Shown: positions 1-6,975 of the stretch, piece after piece | Numbering within the stretch: position 1 is the stretch's first letter | Layout: every line of letters begins with the position of its first letter | Assembly: GCA_964383915.1 (NCBI GenBank) | Contig: CAYLJE010000002.1 | Coordinates: forward strand, 7,271 to 71,270 | Length of the DNA: 64,000 nt | Origin: DRPN01 sp964383915 | GTDB taxonomy: Bacteria > Bacteroidota > Bacteroidia > Bacteroidales > VadinHA17 | Direction: 5' to 3' | The notes under the pieces: model-generated | Databases searched by the model: none | Seen by the model: the letters and a program-made list of their open reading frames with translations, nothing else | What the model was told of the DNA's origin: nothing | Made by a program: the position numbers and the translations under genes

Positions 1-233
1 TTTCGTATTTCCTGACCCTGGATATATTCAGATACATTGAAATGGTCAACGGTAATCGTGGTTAATGGTTGCAGGCAGATGATGGACAGGCTGTCTTCGC
101 TGCTGTGGTAGTCTGAACTCTCTAAAAGAATAGAGAGGGGGTATATTTCCCTCATCTTCAAATATATGCTTACCGGAGTATGGGTGTCTGACAGGATCTT
201 TTTTGTCATTGTCCTGAACCTGATTTTTTCCAT
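1..233 (-). CDS. trpE: Anthranilate synthase component I, N-terminal part (cut by window edge)
   Basis: The first 77 codons read from the minus strand match the start of TrpE, which makes anthranilate from chorismate with glutamine-derived ammonia in the first step of tryptophan synthesis. Diagnostic stretches are HTPVSIYLKMRE (about residues 17-28) and LLESSDYHSSEDSLSII (about 35-51), the segment that forms part of the feedback Trp site in this family. The start at 233 is preferred over the ATG at 209 because the extra eight residues (MEKIRFRT) resemble other Bacteroidota TrpE N-termini. The gene runs off the left end. An attenuator and leader peptide lie directly upstream, which independently supports the trp assignment. 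Confidence 0.9.
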   Translation of the reverse strand, partial: MEKIRFRTMTKKILSDTHTPVSIYLKMREIYPLSILLESSDYHSSEDSLSIICLQPLTTITVDHFNVSEYIQGQEIR

Positions 234-250
234 TTTTCTGATTTTAATCC

Positions 251-281
251 AAAAAAAAAGGCTTACCGTAAACGATAAGCC
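251..281 (-). terminator. Intrinsic terminator of the trp attenuator
   Basis: On the minus strand a 9-bp stem (GGCTTATCG / CGGTAAGCC, one G-U pair) with a TTTA loop occupies 260-281 and is followed by nine T residues (251-259). It ends 18 bases before the trpE start codon, so it can only act as a regulated (premature) terminator for trpE. Confidence 0.88.
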
Positions 282-339
282 CTGACATAGGTTTGTTTAT
301 ATAGTAATCGCCTTACGGTAATCGGGTTATCCCGTAAAG
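260..339 (-). promoter_or_regulatory. trp operon attenuator: alternative pause and antiterminator hairpins
   Basis: Three mutually exclusive pairings are visible on the minus strand. Segment 1 (332-339, CTTTACGG) pairs with segment 2 (311-318, CCGTAAGG) over 8 bp. Segment 2 (313-321, TTACCGTAA) is also perfectly complementary over 9 bases to 263-271 (TTACGGTAA), which is the loop and 3' arm of the terminator. The two leader Trp codons are at 346-348 and 340-342, so a ribosome stalled there would cover segment 1 and free segment 2 to pair with the terminator arm. The leader stop codon lies inside segment 2. This is the classical ribosome-mediated attenuation geometry; the regulation itself is inferred. 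Confidence 0.85.
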
Positions 340-369
340 CCAGCACCAATATGTATAATTTATATTCAT
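313..369 (-). CDS. trpL: trp leader peptide, 18 aa, with Trp-Cys-Trp
   Basis: Short ORF reading MNINYTYWCWLYGITRLP. It is too short to be found by usual gene calling, but has two Trp codons out of 18 and sits between the end of clpX and the trpE terminator hairpin. Its role would be to sense charged tRNA-Trp by ribosome stalling at codons 8 and 10. There is no Shine-Dalgarno sequence, only A-rich sequence, as expected in Bacteroidota. The peptide product itself probably has no function. Confidence 0.8.
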   Translation of the reverse strand: MNINYTYWCWLYGITRLP

Positions 370-389
370 TTATTCTTTAGTCTTCGGCA

Positions 390-415
390 TAAAAGTAAAA
401 AAATAATAATTCAAA
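390..415 (-). promoter_or_regulatory. Possible promoter of the trp operon
   Basis: On the minus strand TACTTTTA (390-397) matches seven of eight positions of the Bacteroidota -7 box TAnnTTTG, with a TTTG at 412-415. The 14-base spacer is shorter than the usual 19-21. It is the only candidate in the 50 bases between the clpX stop and the leader start. Confidence 0.35.
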
Positions 416-422
416 AAAAAAT

Positions 423-1637
423 TCAGGCAACTTTTAATTTTTGCAGGTTAACTCCTTCCAGCTTTTGCTTGGCATATTTGAGAGTGATGTTAAGTTTTTT
501 CCGGTTTGTGCCGGGGGTGTCAAACATGGCATCCATCATGATATTTTCGCAGATAGACCGCAGGCCACGTGCCCCCAGCTTAAATTCGATAGCTTTATCA
601 ACAATATAACTCAGAACTTCTTCATGGAAAGAAAGTTCGATTCCATCCATTTTAAACAGCTTAATATATTGTTTTATGATAGCATTCTTTGGTTCTGTTA
701 ATATGCGGCGTAAGGCGGTCCGGTCAAGGGGGTGCAGGTAGGTGAGCACAGGAAGCCGTCCGATAATCTCAGGAATAAGCCCGTATGTTTTCAGGTCCTG
801 AGGGGCAATGTATTGAAGCAGGTTCTCCTTGTCGATCCGTTCACGGTTTTTAGAAGCTCCGAAGCCGACGACCTGTGTGTTGAGACGTTGGGCAATTTTT
901 TTCTCAATACCGTCAAAGGCCCCGCCACAGATGAAAAGTATATTTTTCGTATCCACCGGGATCATTTTTTGTTCAGGGTGTTTTCTCCCACCCTGGGGGG
1001 GCACGTTCACAATGGATCCTTCCAGCAATTTTAACAAACCTTGCTGGACTCCTTCCCCTGAGACATCGCGGGTGATGGAAGGATTATCGCCTTTCCGGGC
1101 GATTTTGTCCAGTTCATCAATAAAAACGATGCCTTTCTCAGCAGCAGTTACATCATAGTCGGCTGCCTGCAAAAGACGGGTCAGCAGACTTTCGATGTCT
1201 TCGCCCACATAGCCGGCTTCTGTAAGAACGGTCGCATCCACAATGGTAAAAGGTACGTGAAGCATCTTGGCGATGGTGCGGGCAATAAGTGTTTTTCCCG
1301 TCCCTGTTTCCCCCACCAGGATAATGTTCGATTTTTCTATCTCTATATCATCCGGGGAAGGCGGTTGCATCAACCGTTTGTAGTGATTATAAACAGCTAC
1401 GGAAATATATTTTTTGGCTTCTTCCTGCCCTATGACATATTGATCTAAGAACTTTTTGATTTCTGCCGGTTTTAACAATTGAAGATCATCAACCTTAAAA
1501 CTGCTTTTCCCTTTCAGTTCTTCTTTCATAATCCCATAGGCCTGCTCGATACAATGGTCACATATATATCCGCTAATGCCGGAGATAAGAAGGTTTGTAT
1601 CTTTTTTTTCACGTCCGCAAAATGAACAACGTTCCAT
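423..1637 (-). CDS. clpX: ATP-dependent Clp protease ATP-binding subunit ClpX
   Basis: A 404-aa AAA+ unfoldase that recognises tagged proteins and threads them into ClpP in the cytoplasm. The N-terminal zinc-binding domain has C4, C7, C26 and C29 (ERCSFCG and YICDHC). Walker A is GETGTGKT at 109-116, the pore loop GYVG is at 142-145, and Walker B VFIDELDK is at 171-178. A VVGFGASKN segment near 265 corresponds to the IGF loop that docks on ClpP, here VGF. Length is normal for the family. It is the last gene of tig-clpP-clpX on the minus strand, 91 bp after clpP. No clear terminator follows; the trp leader begins within about 50 bp. Confidence 0.97.
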   Translation of the reverse strand: MERCSFCGREKKDTNLLISGISGYICDHCIEQAYGIMKEELKGKSSFKVDDLQLLKPAEIKKFLDQYVIGQEEAKKYISVAVYNHYKRLMQPPSPDDIEIEKSNIILVGETGTGKTLIARTIAKMLHVPFTIVDATVLTEAGYVGEDIESLLTRLLQAADYDVTAAEKGIVFIDELDKIARKGDNPSITRDVSGEGVQQGLLKLLEGSIVNVPPQGGRKHPEQKMIPVDTKNILFICGGAFDGIEKKIAQRLNTQVVGFGASKNRERIDKENLLQYIAPQDLKTYGLIPEIIGRLPVLTYLHPLDRTALRRILTEPKNAIIKQYIKLFKMDGIELSFHEEVLSYIVDKAIEFKLGARGLRSICENIMMDAMFDTPGTNRKKLNITLKYAKQKLEGVNLQKLKVA

Positions 1638-1728
1638 AAATTTTGGGTTTAAGGATAGACAAAGTTATGAAAAATAATAATAGGATTCCTTGCCCATGTC
1701 CCGGTTTTAATAAATATTTAAAATGAAA

Positions 1729-2409
1729 CTATTTTTTTTCGTTCCGGATCAGGATCTCATCAATCATACCATATTCTTTTGCTTCTTCAGCGGTCATCCA
1801 GAAGTCCCGGTCGGAATCCTTGGTGACTTTTTTTATGGAATTTCCGCTGTGATCGGCAATGATATTATAAAGCTCATGTTTGAGTTTAACGATTTCACGT
1901 GTAGTAATCTCTATATCGGATGCCGGTCCCTGGACTCCCCCCATGGGTTGGTGGATCATCACTCTTGCGTGTTTCAGGGCCGAGCGTTTTCCTTTTGCTC
2001 CTGCACAAAGTAAAACGGCTCCCATAGAGGCAGCGATACCAGTACAAATGGTAGCAATGTCGCAATTGATATATTGCATGGTATCATAAATCCCCAGTCC
2101 GGCATAAACCGACCCCCCCGGCGTATTGAAATAAATCTGGATATCTTTCCCCGGATCGGAAGATTCGAGATAAAGTAACTGGGCTTCCACAATATTGGAA
2201 ACGTCATCGTCGATAGGTAATCCGATAAATATAATCCGGTCCATCATCAACCGGGAAAAGACATCCATGGAGGCTACATTCAATTGCCTTTCTTCAATGA
2301 TCGTAGGTGAGATATAGCTGTTATAGACAGAAGTGTATTTTTCCAGGCCCAGGCTATTGATGCCCATATGTTTGGTAGCAAATTTTTTAAAATCATCCTT
2401 TGTTTTCAT
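1729..2409 (-). CDS. clpP: ATP-dependent Clp protease proteolytic subunit ClpP
   Basis: A 226-aa serine peptidase of family S14. The catalytic triad is visible: Ser128 in TGIAASMGAV, His153 in RVMIHQPMGG, and Asp202 in DSDRDFWM. Motif FNTPGGSVYAGLGIYDTM (94-111) lines the chamber. The subunit forms a tetradecamer and works with ClpX encoded just downstream. The N-terminal extension of about 30 residues before the conserved core may be a propeptide. It lies 36 bp after tig in the same orientation, consistent with one transcript. Confidence 0.97.
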   Translation of the reverse strand: MKTKDDFKKFATKHMGINSLGLEKYTSVYNSYISPTIIEERQLNVASMDVFSRLMMDRIIFIGLPIDDDVSNIVEAQLLYLESSDPGKDIQIYFNTPGGSVYAGLGIYDTMQYINCDIATICTGIAASMGAVLLCAGAKGKRSALKHARVMIHQPMGGVQGPASDIEITTREIVKLKHELYNIIADHSGNSIKKVTKDSDRDFWMTAEEAKEYGMIDEILIRNEKK

Positions 2410-2445
2410 AATAAATTATTTTAAGTTAGAACATAAAAGTAATAA

Positions 2446-3822
2446 CTATTTTGTTTCTTTTTCTTTTTCCTCTTTTTGCATTTTAGTAAAATCTTCCCGT
2501 GAAATTTCTTTTTCGTCCAGTTTAACCGCTGTCTTCAGGTAATCAGATACTTTATTATTCATGATAGCGGAAACAAAACGATTATGATCTTCTTCTTTGG
2601 TCAGTCGTTCCCGGGCATACTGGGTGACCTGTTTATCAGGGAGATATCCGAGTCCGTACTGTCTGAATTGTTCTCTTGTCACGGCCATTGCATAATCATG
2701 TATTTCCTCCTCGGTAATCTTGATTGCTGTTTTTTCGGCAATATTATCCCGGATAAGTTGCCATTTCAAGTCTTCAATAAACACAGGAAAATCTTTTTCT
2801 ATTTCTTCGGGAGAAAACTTTTCTTTATTCACAGCAATAAGCCAGCGTTTGAGAAAATCTTCGGGAAGGGGCGGACGGACCAGGGAAATCATTTTCTTTC
2901 TGGCATCGGTTTGAAACCGAAGGTTACTTTCTCCATCCAGTTGCTGCCGGATAACCCCGTTGATTTTTTTCACGAATTCCTCATGGCTTTTTATGATATC
3001 TTTGCCGAATAATTTATCATAGGTTTCCTGGTTTTCTTCTGCTTTTTGAAACCGGCGAATCCCGGTTATTTCAAACAGAAAATGAGGATGTACATCGGCC
3101 AGGCGTTCTTCTTTTATTTTCAGCATGGCTGCCCGTTCATTTTCTCCCGGAATGGCATGCTTGATTTTCAACACTATTTTTTCTTCTTTATGTTTCCCCA
3201 ACAGGGACTTTCTGGTGTTTTCATCCTTAATATCGGTGATGTTGATCACTGCGTTTTCTGTTGTAATTCCATCTTTCAGTGGTTTTCCTTCCTGATCCGT
3301 TTCTGTTAAGGTCCCTTCCACCATATTTTCTTCACCTATTTCATCCATCTCTTTCATCTCACCTAGCTGGGTGAGATAATTATCAATGGTTTCCTGTGTT
3401 AGTTGATCATCTATTGTGATTTTGTAGTATGGAACTTTGATTCTTTTGGATAAGGTGATCTCCAATTCAGGGGATAACCCCAGATCTATGTGAAAATTGA
3501 AAATATCCTGTTTTTCCCAATCAAATTCTTCCTTTTTTTCTTCATTGGGAAGAGGTTCACCCAATACCTTTAATTTGTTTTCTTCAATGTGCTTTGTGAT
3601 GGATTCGTTTAACAGTTTGTTTACTTCATCAACCAGCACAGGCACACGGTGTAATTTGCTGATTAAACCAAAAGGGACTTTTCCCGGTCGGAACCCGTCC
3701 ATCACAGCTTTTTTTCTATAGTCTTTTAGAATCTTGGTTACCCTTTCCTTATAGTCTTCCGGGGTAATCTCTATGGTCAGTGTAACATTCAGATCATCAG
3801 TGTTTTCCTGTGTTATGTTCAT
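2446..3822 (-). CDS. tig: Trigger factor (ribosome-associated chaperone)
   Basis: A 458-aa protein organised like trigger factor. The N-terminal ribosome-binding domain carries the docking signature DGFRPGKVPFGLI (about residues 42-54). A middle segment at about 150-255 replaces the FKBP-type prolyl isomerase domain and is poorly conserved, and a long helical lysine/glutamate-rich C-terminal chaperone domain follows. It binds at the ribosome exit tunnel and holds nascent chains. It heads the tig-clpP-clpX cluster. Its start codon lies only 20 bases downstream of an intrinsic terminator-like hairpin that follows tRNA-Leu, leaving no room for a separate promoter. Confidence 0.92.
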   Translation of the reverse strand: MNITQENTDDLNVTLTIEITPEDYKERVTKILKDYRKKAVMDGFRPGKVPFGLISKLHRVPVLVDEVNKLLNESITKHIEENKLKVLGEPLPNEEKKEEFDWEKQDIFNFHIDLGLSPELEITLSKRIKVPYYKITIDDQLTQETIDNYLTQLGEMKEMDEIGEENMVEGTLTETDQEGKPLKDGITTENAVINITDIKDENTRKSLLGKHKEEKIVLKIKHAIPGENERAAMLKIKEERLADVHPHFLFEITGIRRFQKAEENQETYDKLFGKDIIKSHEEFVKKINGVIRQQLDGESNLRFQTDARKKMISLVRPPLPEDFLKRWLIAVNKEKFSPEEIEKDFPVFIEDLKWQLIRDNIAEKTAIKITEEEIHDYAMAVTREQFRQYGLGYLPDKQVTQYARERLTKEEDHNRFVSAIMNNKVSDYLKTAVKLDEKEISREDFTKMQKEEKEKETK

Positions 3823-3841
3823 TTTCTTGTGGTTAAATTGT

Positions 3842-3865
3842 TAAAAAAACCGCTTTTTCAGCGGT
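3842..3865 (-). terminator. Hairpin plus T-run between tRNA-Leu and tig
   Basis: Minus-strand ACCGCT / AGCGGT stem (6 bp) with loop GAAAA followed by seven T residues. It looks like the tRNA-Leu terminator, but sits 20 bases before the tig start codon, so it may only partly terminate or act as a processing signal. Confidence 0.7.
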
Positions 3866-3885
3866 CTGTAATATCTTTTTAATAG

Positions 3886-3967
3886 TGCGGATGAAGGGAC
3901 TCGAACCCCCACGCCCGAAGGCACCAGATCCTAAGTCTGACGCGTCTACCAATTCCGCCACACCCGC
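3886..3967 (-). tRNA. tRNA-Leu (anticodon UAG)
   Basis: An 82-nt class II tRNA with a long variable arm. The acceptor stem is GCGGGTG / CATCCGC (one G-U). The anticodon stem-loop is TCAGA-CTTAGGA-TCTGG, giving anticodon TAG for CUN leucine codons. The T-arm contains GGGTTCGAGTCCC. The discriminator base is A, and no CCA is encoded. It is transcribed toward tig. Confidence 0.95.
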
Positions 3968-3978
3968 AAAATTTCCCG

Positions 3979-4013
3979 CAAAGATAGGAATTTTTTTCTT
4001 CCTGAAAATCAAA
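3979..4013 (-). promoter_or_regulatory. Promoter of tRNA-Leu (and probably tig-clpP-clpX)
   Basis: Minus-strand TATCTTTG (3979-3986) is a perfect TAnnTTTG -7 box. A TTTG at 4010-4013 lies 23 bases upstream as the -33 element. The -7 box ends 11 bases before the mature tRNA 5' end. Confidence 0.65.
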
Positions 4014-4067
4014 TAAGATATCTCTACGGTGGTTCAGGTGTGAAAGTTCAATCATAAGATATTTTTT

Positions 4068-4075
4068 TAATTTTG
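4068..4075 (+). promoter_or_regulatory. -7 promoter box for the SMP-30-like lipoprotein gene
   Basis: TAATTTTG matches TAnnTTTG and lies 21 bases before the ATG at 4097. No good TTTG is seen at -33. Confidence 0.45.
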
Positions 4076-4096
4076 TTCTGAAGAAATTTATAAATA

Positions 4097-5011
4097 ATGA
4101 ATGGGGAAAAAATTTTTATCATAATCGTTGCCTTTTTAGCCGGATTTACTACCGGATGCTATCATCCTTCCGGGAGAAAGAAAGGGGAAAAGCTGGGGAC
4201 TGCCATCACAGGGAAGGGAAAAACTTTTATCAATGAAAAAAAACTGAAAAAGATATGGGTTTCTTTGCCTGAGCTACGGGTTCCTGAGAGTGTACTATAC
4301 GATTCATTGCGGAATATGATTTATGTTTCTAACGTCAACGGGACGCCGATGGGCAAGGACGGGAACGGTTTTATCTCTTTGCTGGATCCGGACGGGAACA
4401 TTACAGAAAAAGAATGGGTAAAAGGACTGGATGCTCCGAAAGGTCTCGCCCTGTTCAAGGATAAACTCTTTGTTTCAGACAGACAGTCATTGGTGGAAAT
4501 AAGCATTCCTGAAAAAAGAATTATCCGGAGATATACAGATACACTCTCAAAGTTTCTTAATGACGTTGCCATAGATTCTCAGGGGAATGTCTATGTTTCT
4601 GACATGGGAGGATCGGCTATTTACCGTTTGAGTAACGGCATTTTTATGAAGTGGGTATATGATAAACGTTTGCAGAGTCCAAATGGGTTGTTTGCAGAAA
4701 GGAACATGTTGCTGGCGGGGCTGAAGGACAGGATCGTCAGTATAGATATGAAGAGCCGTAAGATTGACGATTATATTCTTCATACCGGTAGTATTGACGG
4801 CCTGGAATCTGATGGGCATGGCAATTATCTGATCAGCGACTGGAGCGGGCATGTTCATCTTGTGAGGCCGGGAGGAGAGAAAGTCCTGTTATTGGATACT
4901 ACCCCTATTCATATGCAGGCTGCGGATATCGATTTTGTCATTGCCTCTGGTATGTTGCTGGTGCCTACATTTAATAACAACCGGATCGTAGCTTACCGGT
5001 ATTCGTTTTAA
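4097..5011 (+). CDS. SMP-30/gluconolactonase-like beta-propeller lipoprotein
   Basis: A 304-aa protein with a hydrophobic N-terminus ending in the lipobox FTTGC (Cys about residue 21), so it is probably lipid-anchored in the envelope. The rest has the blade-like repeats of SMP-30/NHL propellers, for example SVLYDSLRNMIYVSNVNG, LNDVAIDSQGNVYVSDMGG, SPNGLFAERNMLLAG and DGLESDGHGNYLISDW. These propellers bind metal and include sugar lactonases, but many are non-catalytic; the substrate cannot be told from sequence. It is a single gene with its own promoter, convergent with lptB (22 bp apart). Confidence 0.75.
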   Translation: MNGEKIFIIIVAFLAGFTTGCYHPSGRKKGEKLGTAITGKGKTFINEKKLKKIWVSLPELRVPESVLYDSLRNMIYVSNVNGTPMGKDGNGFISLLDPDGNITEKEWVKGLDAPKGLALFKDKLFVSDRQSLVEISIPEKRIIRRYTDTLSKFLNDVAIDSQGNVYVSDMGGSAIYRLSNGIFMKWVYDKRLQSPNGLFAERNMLLAGLKDRIVSIDMKSRKIDDYILHTGSIDGLESDGHGNYLISDWSGHVHLVRPGGEKVLLLDTTPIHMQAADIDFVIASGMLLVPTFNNNRIVAYRYSF

Positions 5012-5033
5012 CCCCTGTCCGAAGAAAAACCAA

Positions 5034-5759
5034 CTATCTGCGCAGTTCAAAGTTTTTCCCGAGGTACACCCTGCGGACATGTTCATCTTCGGCAAGCTCT
5101 TCACTGGTTCCTGATTTCATAATTTTTCCTTCGAAAAGAAGATAAGCCCTGTTGGTAATAGAGAGAGTTTCATGAACGTTATGGTCGGTAATTAGAATGC
5201 CTATGTTTTTATCTTTCAGATGAGCGACAATTTCCTGGATATCTTCAACGGCGATGGGATCAACCCCTGCAAAAGGTTCATCCAACAGGATGAAATGAGG
5301 TTTTAAGGCCAGTGCCCTGGCAATTTCCGTTCGTCTCCGTTCTCCTCCGGAGAGTTGATTGCCCTTATTTCTCCGTATTTTCTCCAAACCAAATTCCCCG
5401 ATCAGTGACTCAAGTCTTTCTTTTTGTTCGGCTTTTGAAAAATCAGACATTTCCATCACGGAGAGGATATTATCCTCAACGCTAAGTCCCCTGAAAACAG
5501 AAGCTTCCTGGGCCAGGTATCCAATGCCACGGCGTGCCCGTTTATAAACAGGCAGGTTAGTAATATTTTCTTCATTAAGAAAAATTTTCCCTACTAAAGG
5601 TCGTATCAGCCCAACGATCATATAAAATGTGGTGGTTTTTCCTGCGCCGTTGGGCCCCAGAAGGCCTACAATTTCTCCTTGTTTTACCTCAATGGATACA
5701 TGATCCACTACAGTACGTTTTCTGTATTTTTTTACAAGATTGGCTGTTCTGAGTTTCAT
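5034..5759 (-). CDS. lptB: LPS export ABC transporter ATP-binding protein LptB
   Basis: A 241-aa ABC ATPase that powers the LptB2FG complex moving lipopolysaccharide from the inner membrane to the Lpt bridge. Walker A is GPNGAGKT (35-42), the Q-loop region is YLAQEASVFRGLSVEDNI, the ABC signature is LSGGERRR, Walker B is FILLDEPFAGVDP, and the H-loop is ILITDHNVHETL. The sequence RRGIGYLAQEASVFR is characteristic of LptB. It lies 30 bp after tatC on the same strand, so the two may be co-transcribed. Length is normal. Confidence 0.95.
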   Translation of the reverse strand: MKLRTANLVKKYRKRTVVDHVSIEVKQGEIVGLLGPNGAGKTTTFYMIVGLIRPLVGKIFLNEENITNLPVYKRARRGIGYLAQEASVFRGLSVEDNILSVMEMSDFSKAEQKERLESLIGEFGLEKIRRNKGNQLSGGERRRTEIARALALKPHFILLDEPFAGVDPIAVEDIQEIVAHLKDKNIGILITDHNVHETLSITNRAYLLFEGKIMKSGTSEELAEDEHVRRVYLGKNFELRR

Positions 5760-5789
5760 ACGAGTGCTTTAATGAAATAAACGAAAAAA

Positions 5790-6761
5790 CTATTTTTGAT
5801 CTTCAGGATTATCATCTTTTGATTCTTTATCCCCGCTTTCTTCATCTGTTTGTGATTCTTCGTCCACACTTCCTTCCCCTGTTTGTTCACTGGTTTCTTG
5901 TGAGGGGGTGGAGGGTTCTTCTTTTTTTTCTTCAAATTCTTCTTCATACTCAGCATCCTGTTTCTTTTTTATCCGTTTGGATACCCAGATACTTATTTCG
6001 TAGAGTAAGATCAAGGGGATAAAAACGAGAATCTGGCTGAAAACGTCAGGAGGTGTAATAATTGCAGCGAGAATCAGTATAATGACGATGGCATGCTTAC
6101 GGTATTTTTTTAAAAAATCCGGGGTCACCAGCCCGGCTTTGGTCAGAAAATAAATCAATATGGGTAACTCGAAAGCGATCCCACCGGCCAGGACGACGGT
6201 AGATACGGTAGAAATATAAGAACGCAGGTTGATGCGATTGATAATCTGGCTGCTGACAGAATAGGATCCCAGAAAATTAACCGACAGCGGCGCGATGATA
6301 TAATATCCGAAAAGAATGCCGAGAAGGAAAAGTAATGAACTGTAAAAAACAGACCCTCTGGCATACTTTTTTTCGGTAGCATATAATGCCGGCTGCATAA
6401 ACCGCCAGAACTCATAAAAAACATACGGGAATCCAATAATCAGGCCGGCAATCAGTGAAACCATGATATGGGTGGTAAACTGGCCCGCCATATTAATGTT
6501 GATAATCTCAAGGGGGATAGAATTTATGCATAACTTTTGAATATGTACTATATTCCCGAAGCGGCAAAGTAACCGGTTGGTAATAAATTCTGAACTTTTT
6601 GGCGCAAGGATAATGTTATCAAAAATAAAATTATGGTAAATGAAAGCAACAATAGACAACAGGAGGACAACCAGTATGGCACGGATAATATGCCAGCGCA
6701 ATTCTTCCAGATGCTCAAGAAAAGACATCTCATCGGTTTTCTTCTTCCTTTTTTTTGCCAT
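5790..6761 (-). CDS. tatC: Sec-independent protein translocase TatC with long acidic C-terminal tail
   Basis: A 323-aa polytopic inner-membrane protein with about six membrane segments, the twin-arginine signal receptor. The N-terminal signature is SFLEHLEELRWHIIRA (13-28). The conserved glutamate lies in AFELPILIYF (196-205) and the C-terminal core motif is ITPPDVFSQ (235-243). From about residue 266 the protein continues with some 55 residues rich in Glu, Asp, Ser and Lys, a cytoplasmic extension beyond the usual end of the TatC core. tatA is encoded about 9.4 kb away on the other strand. No TatB gene is seen, as is usual in this phylum. Confidence 0.94.
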   Translation of the reverse strand: MAKKRKKKTDEMSFLEHLEELRWHIIRAILVVLLLSIVAFIYHNFIFDNIILAPKSSEFITNRLLCRFGNIVHIQKLCINSIPLEIININMAGQFTTHIMVSLIAGLIIGFPYVFYEFWRFMQPALYATEKKYARGSVFYSSLLFLLGILFGYYIIAPLSVNFLGSYSVSSQIINRINLRSYISTVSTVVLAGGIAFELPILIYFLTKAGLVTPDFLKKYRKHAIVIILILAAIITPPDVFSQILVFIPLILLYEISIWVSKRIKKKQDAEYEEEFEEKKEEPSTPSQETSEQTGEGSVDEESQTDEESGDKESKDDNPEDQK

Positions 6762-6975
6762 ATATTCTATAAATCTACTTAAATTTTATTTTCCATGGAA
6801 CCTCTTCAAATAATTGTACACAAATTCCGGATACAAATAAAATAAACTTATCAGATAAATGTTTTATTTATATAAAAATTAATTGTATATTAGTGTTCAA
6901 TGAAAATGAAATAATATAATAATTGATTAATTTTTGCAGGCTTTTTTACAAACAGAAAAATATTAGAAAGAAGTG

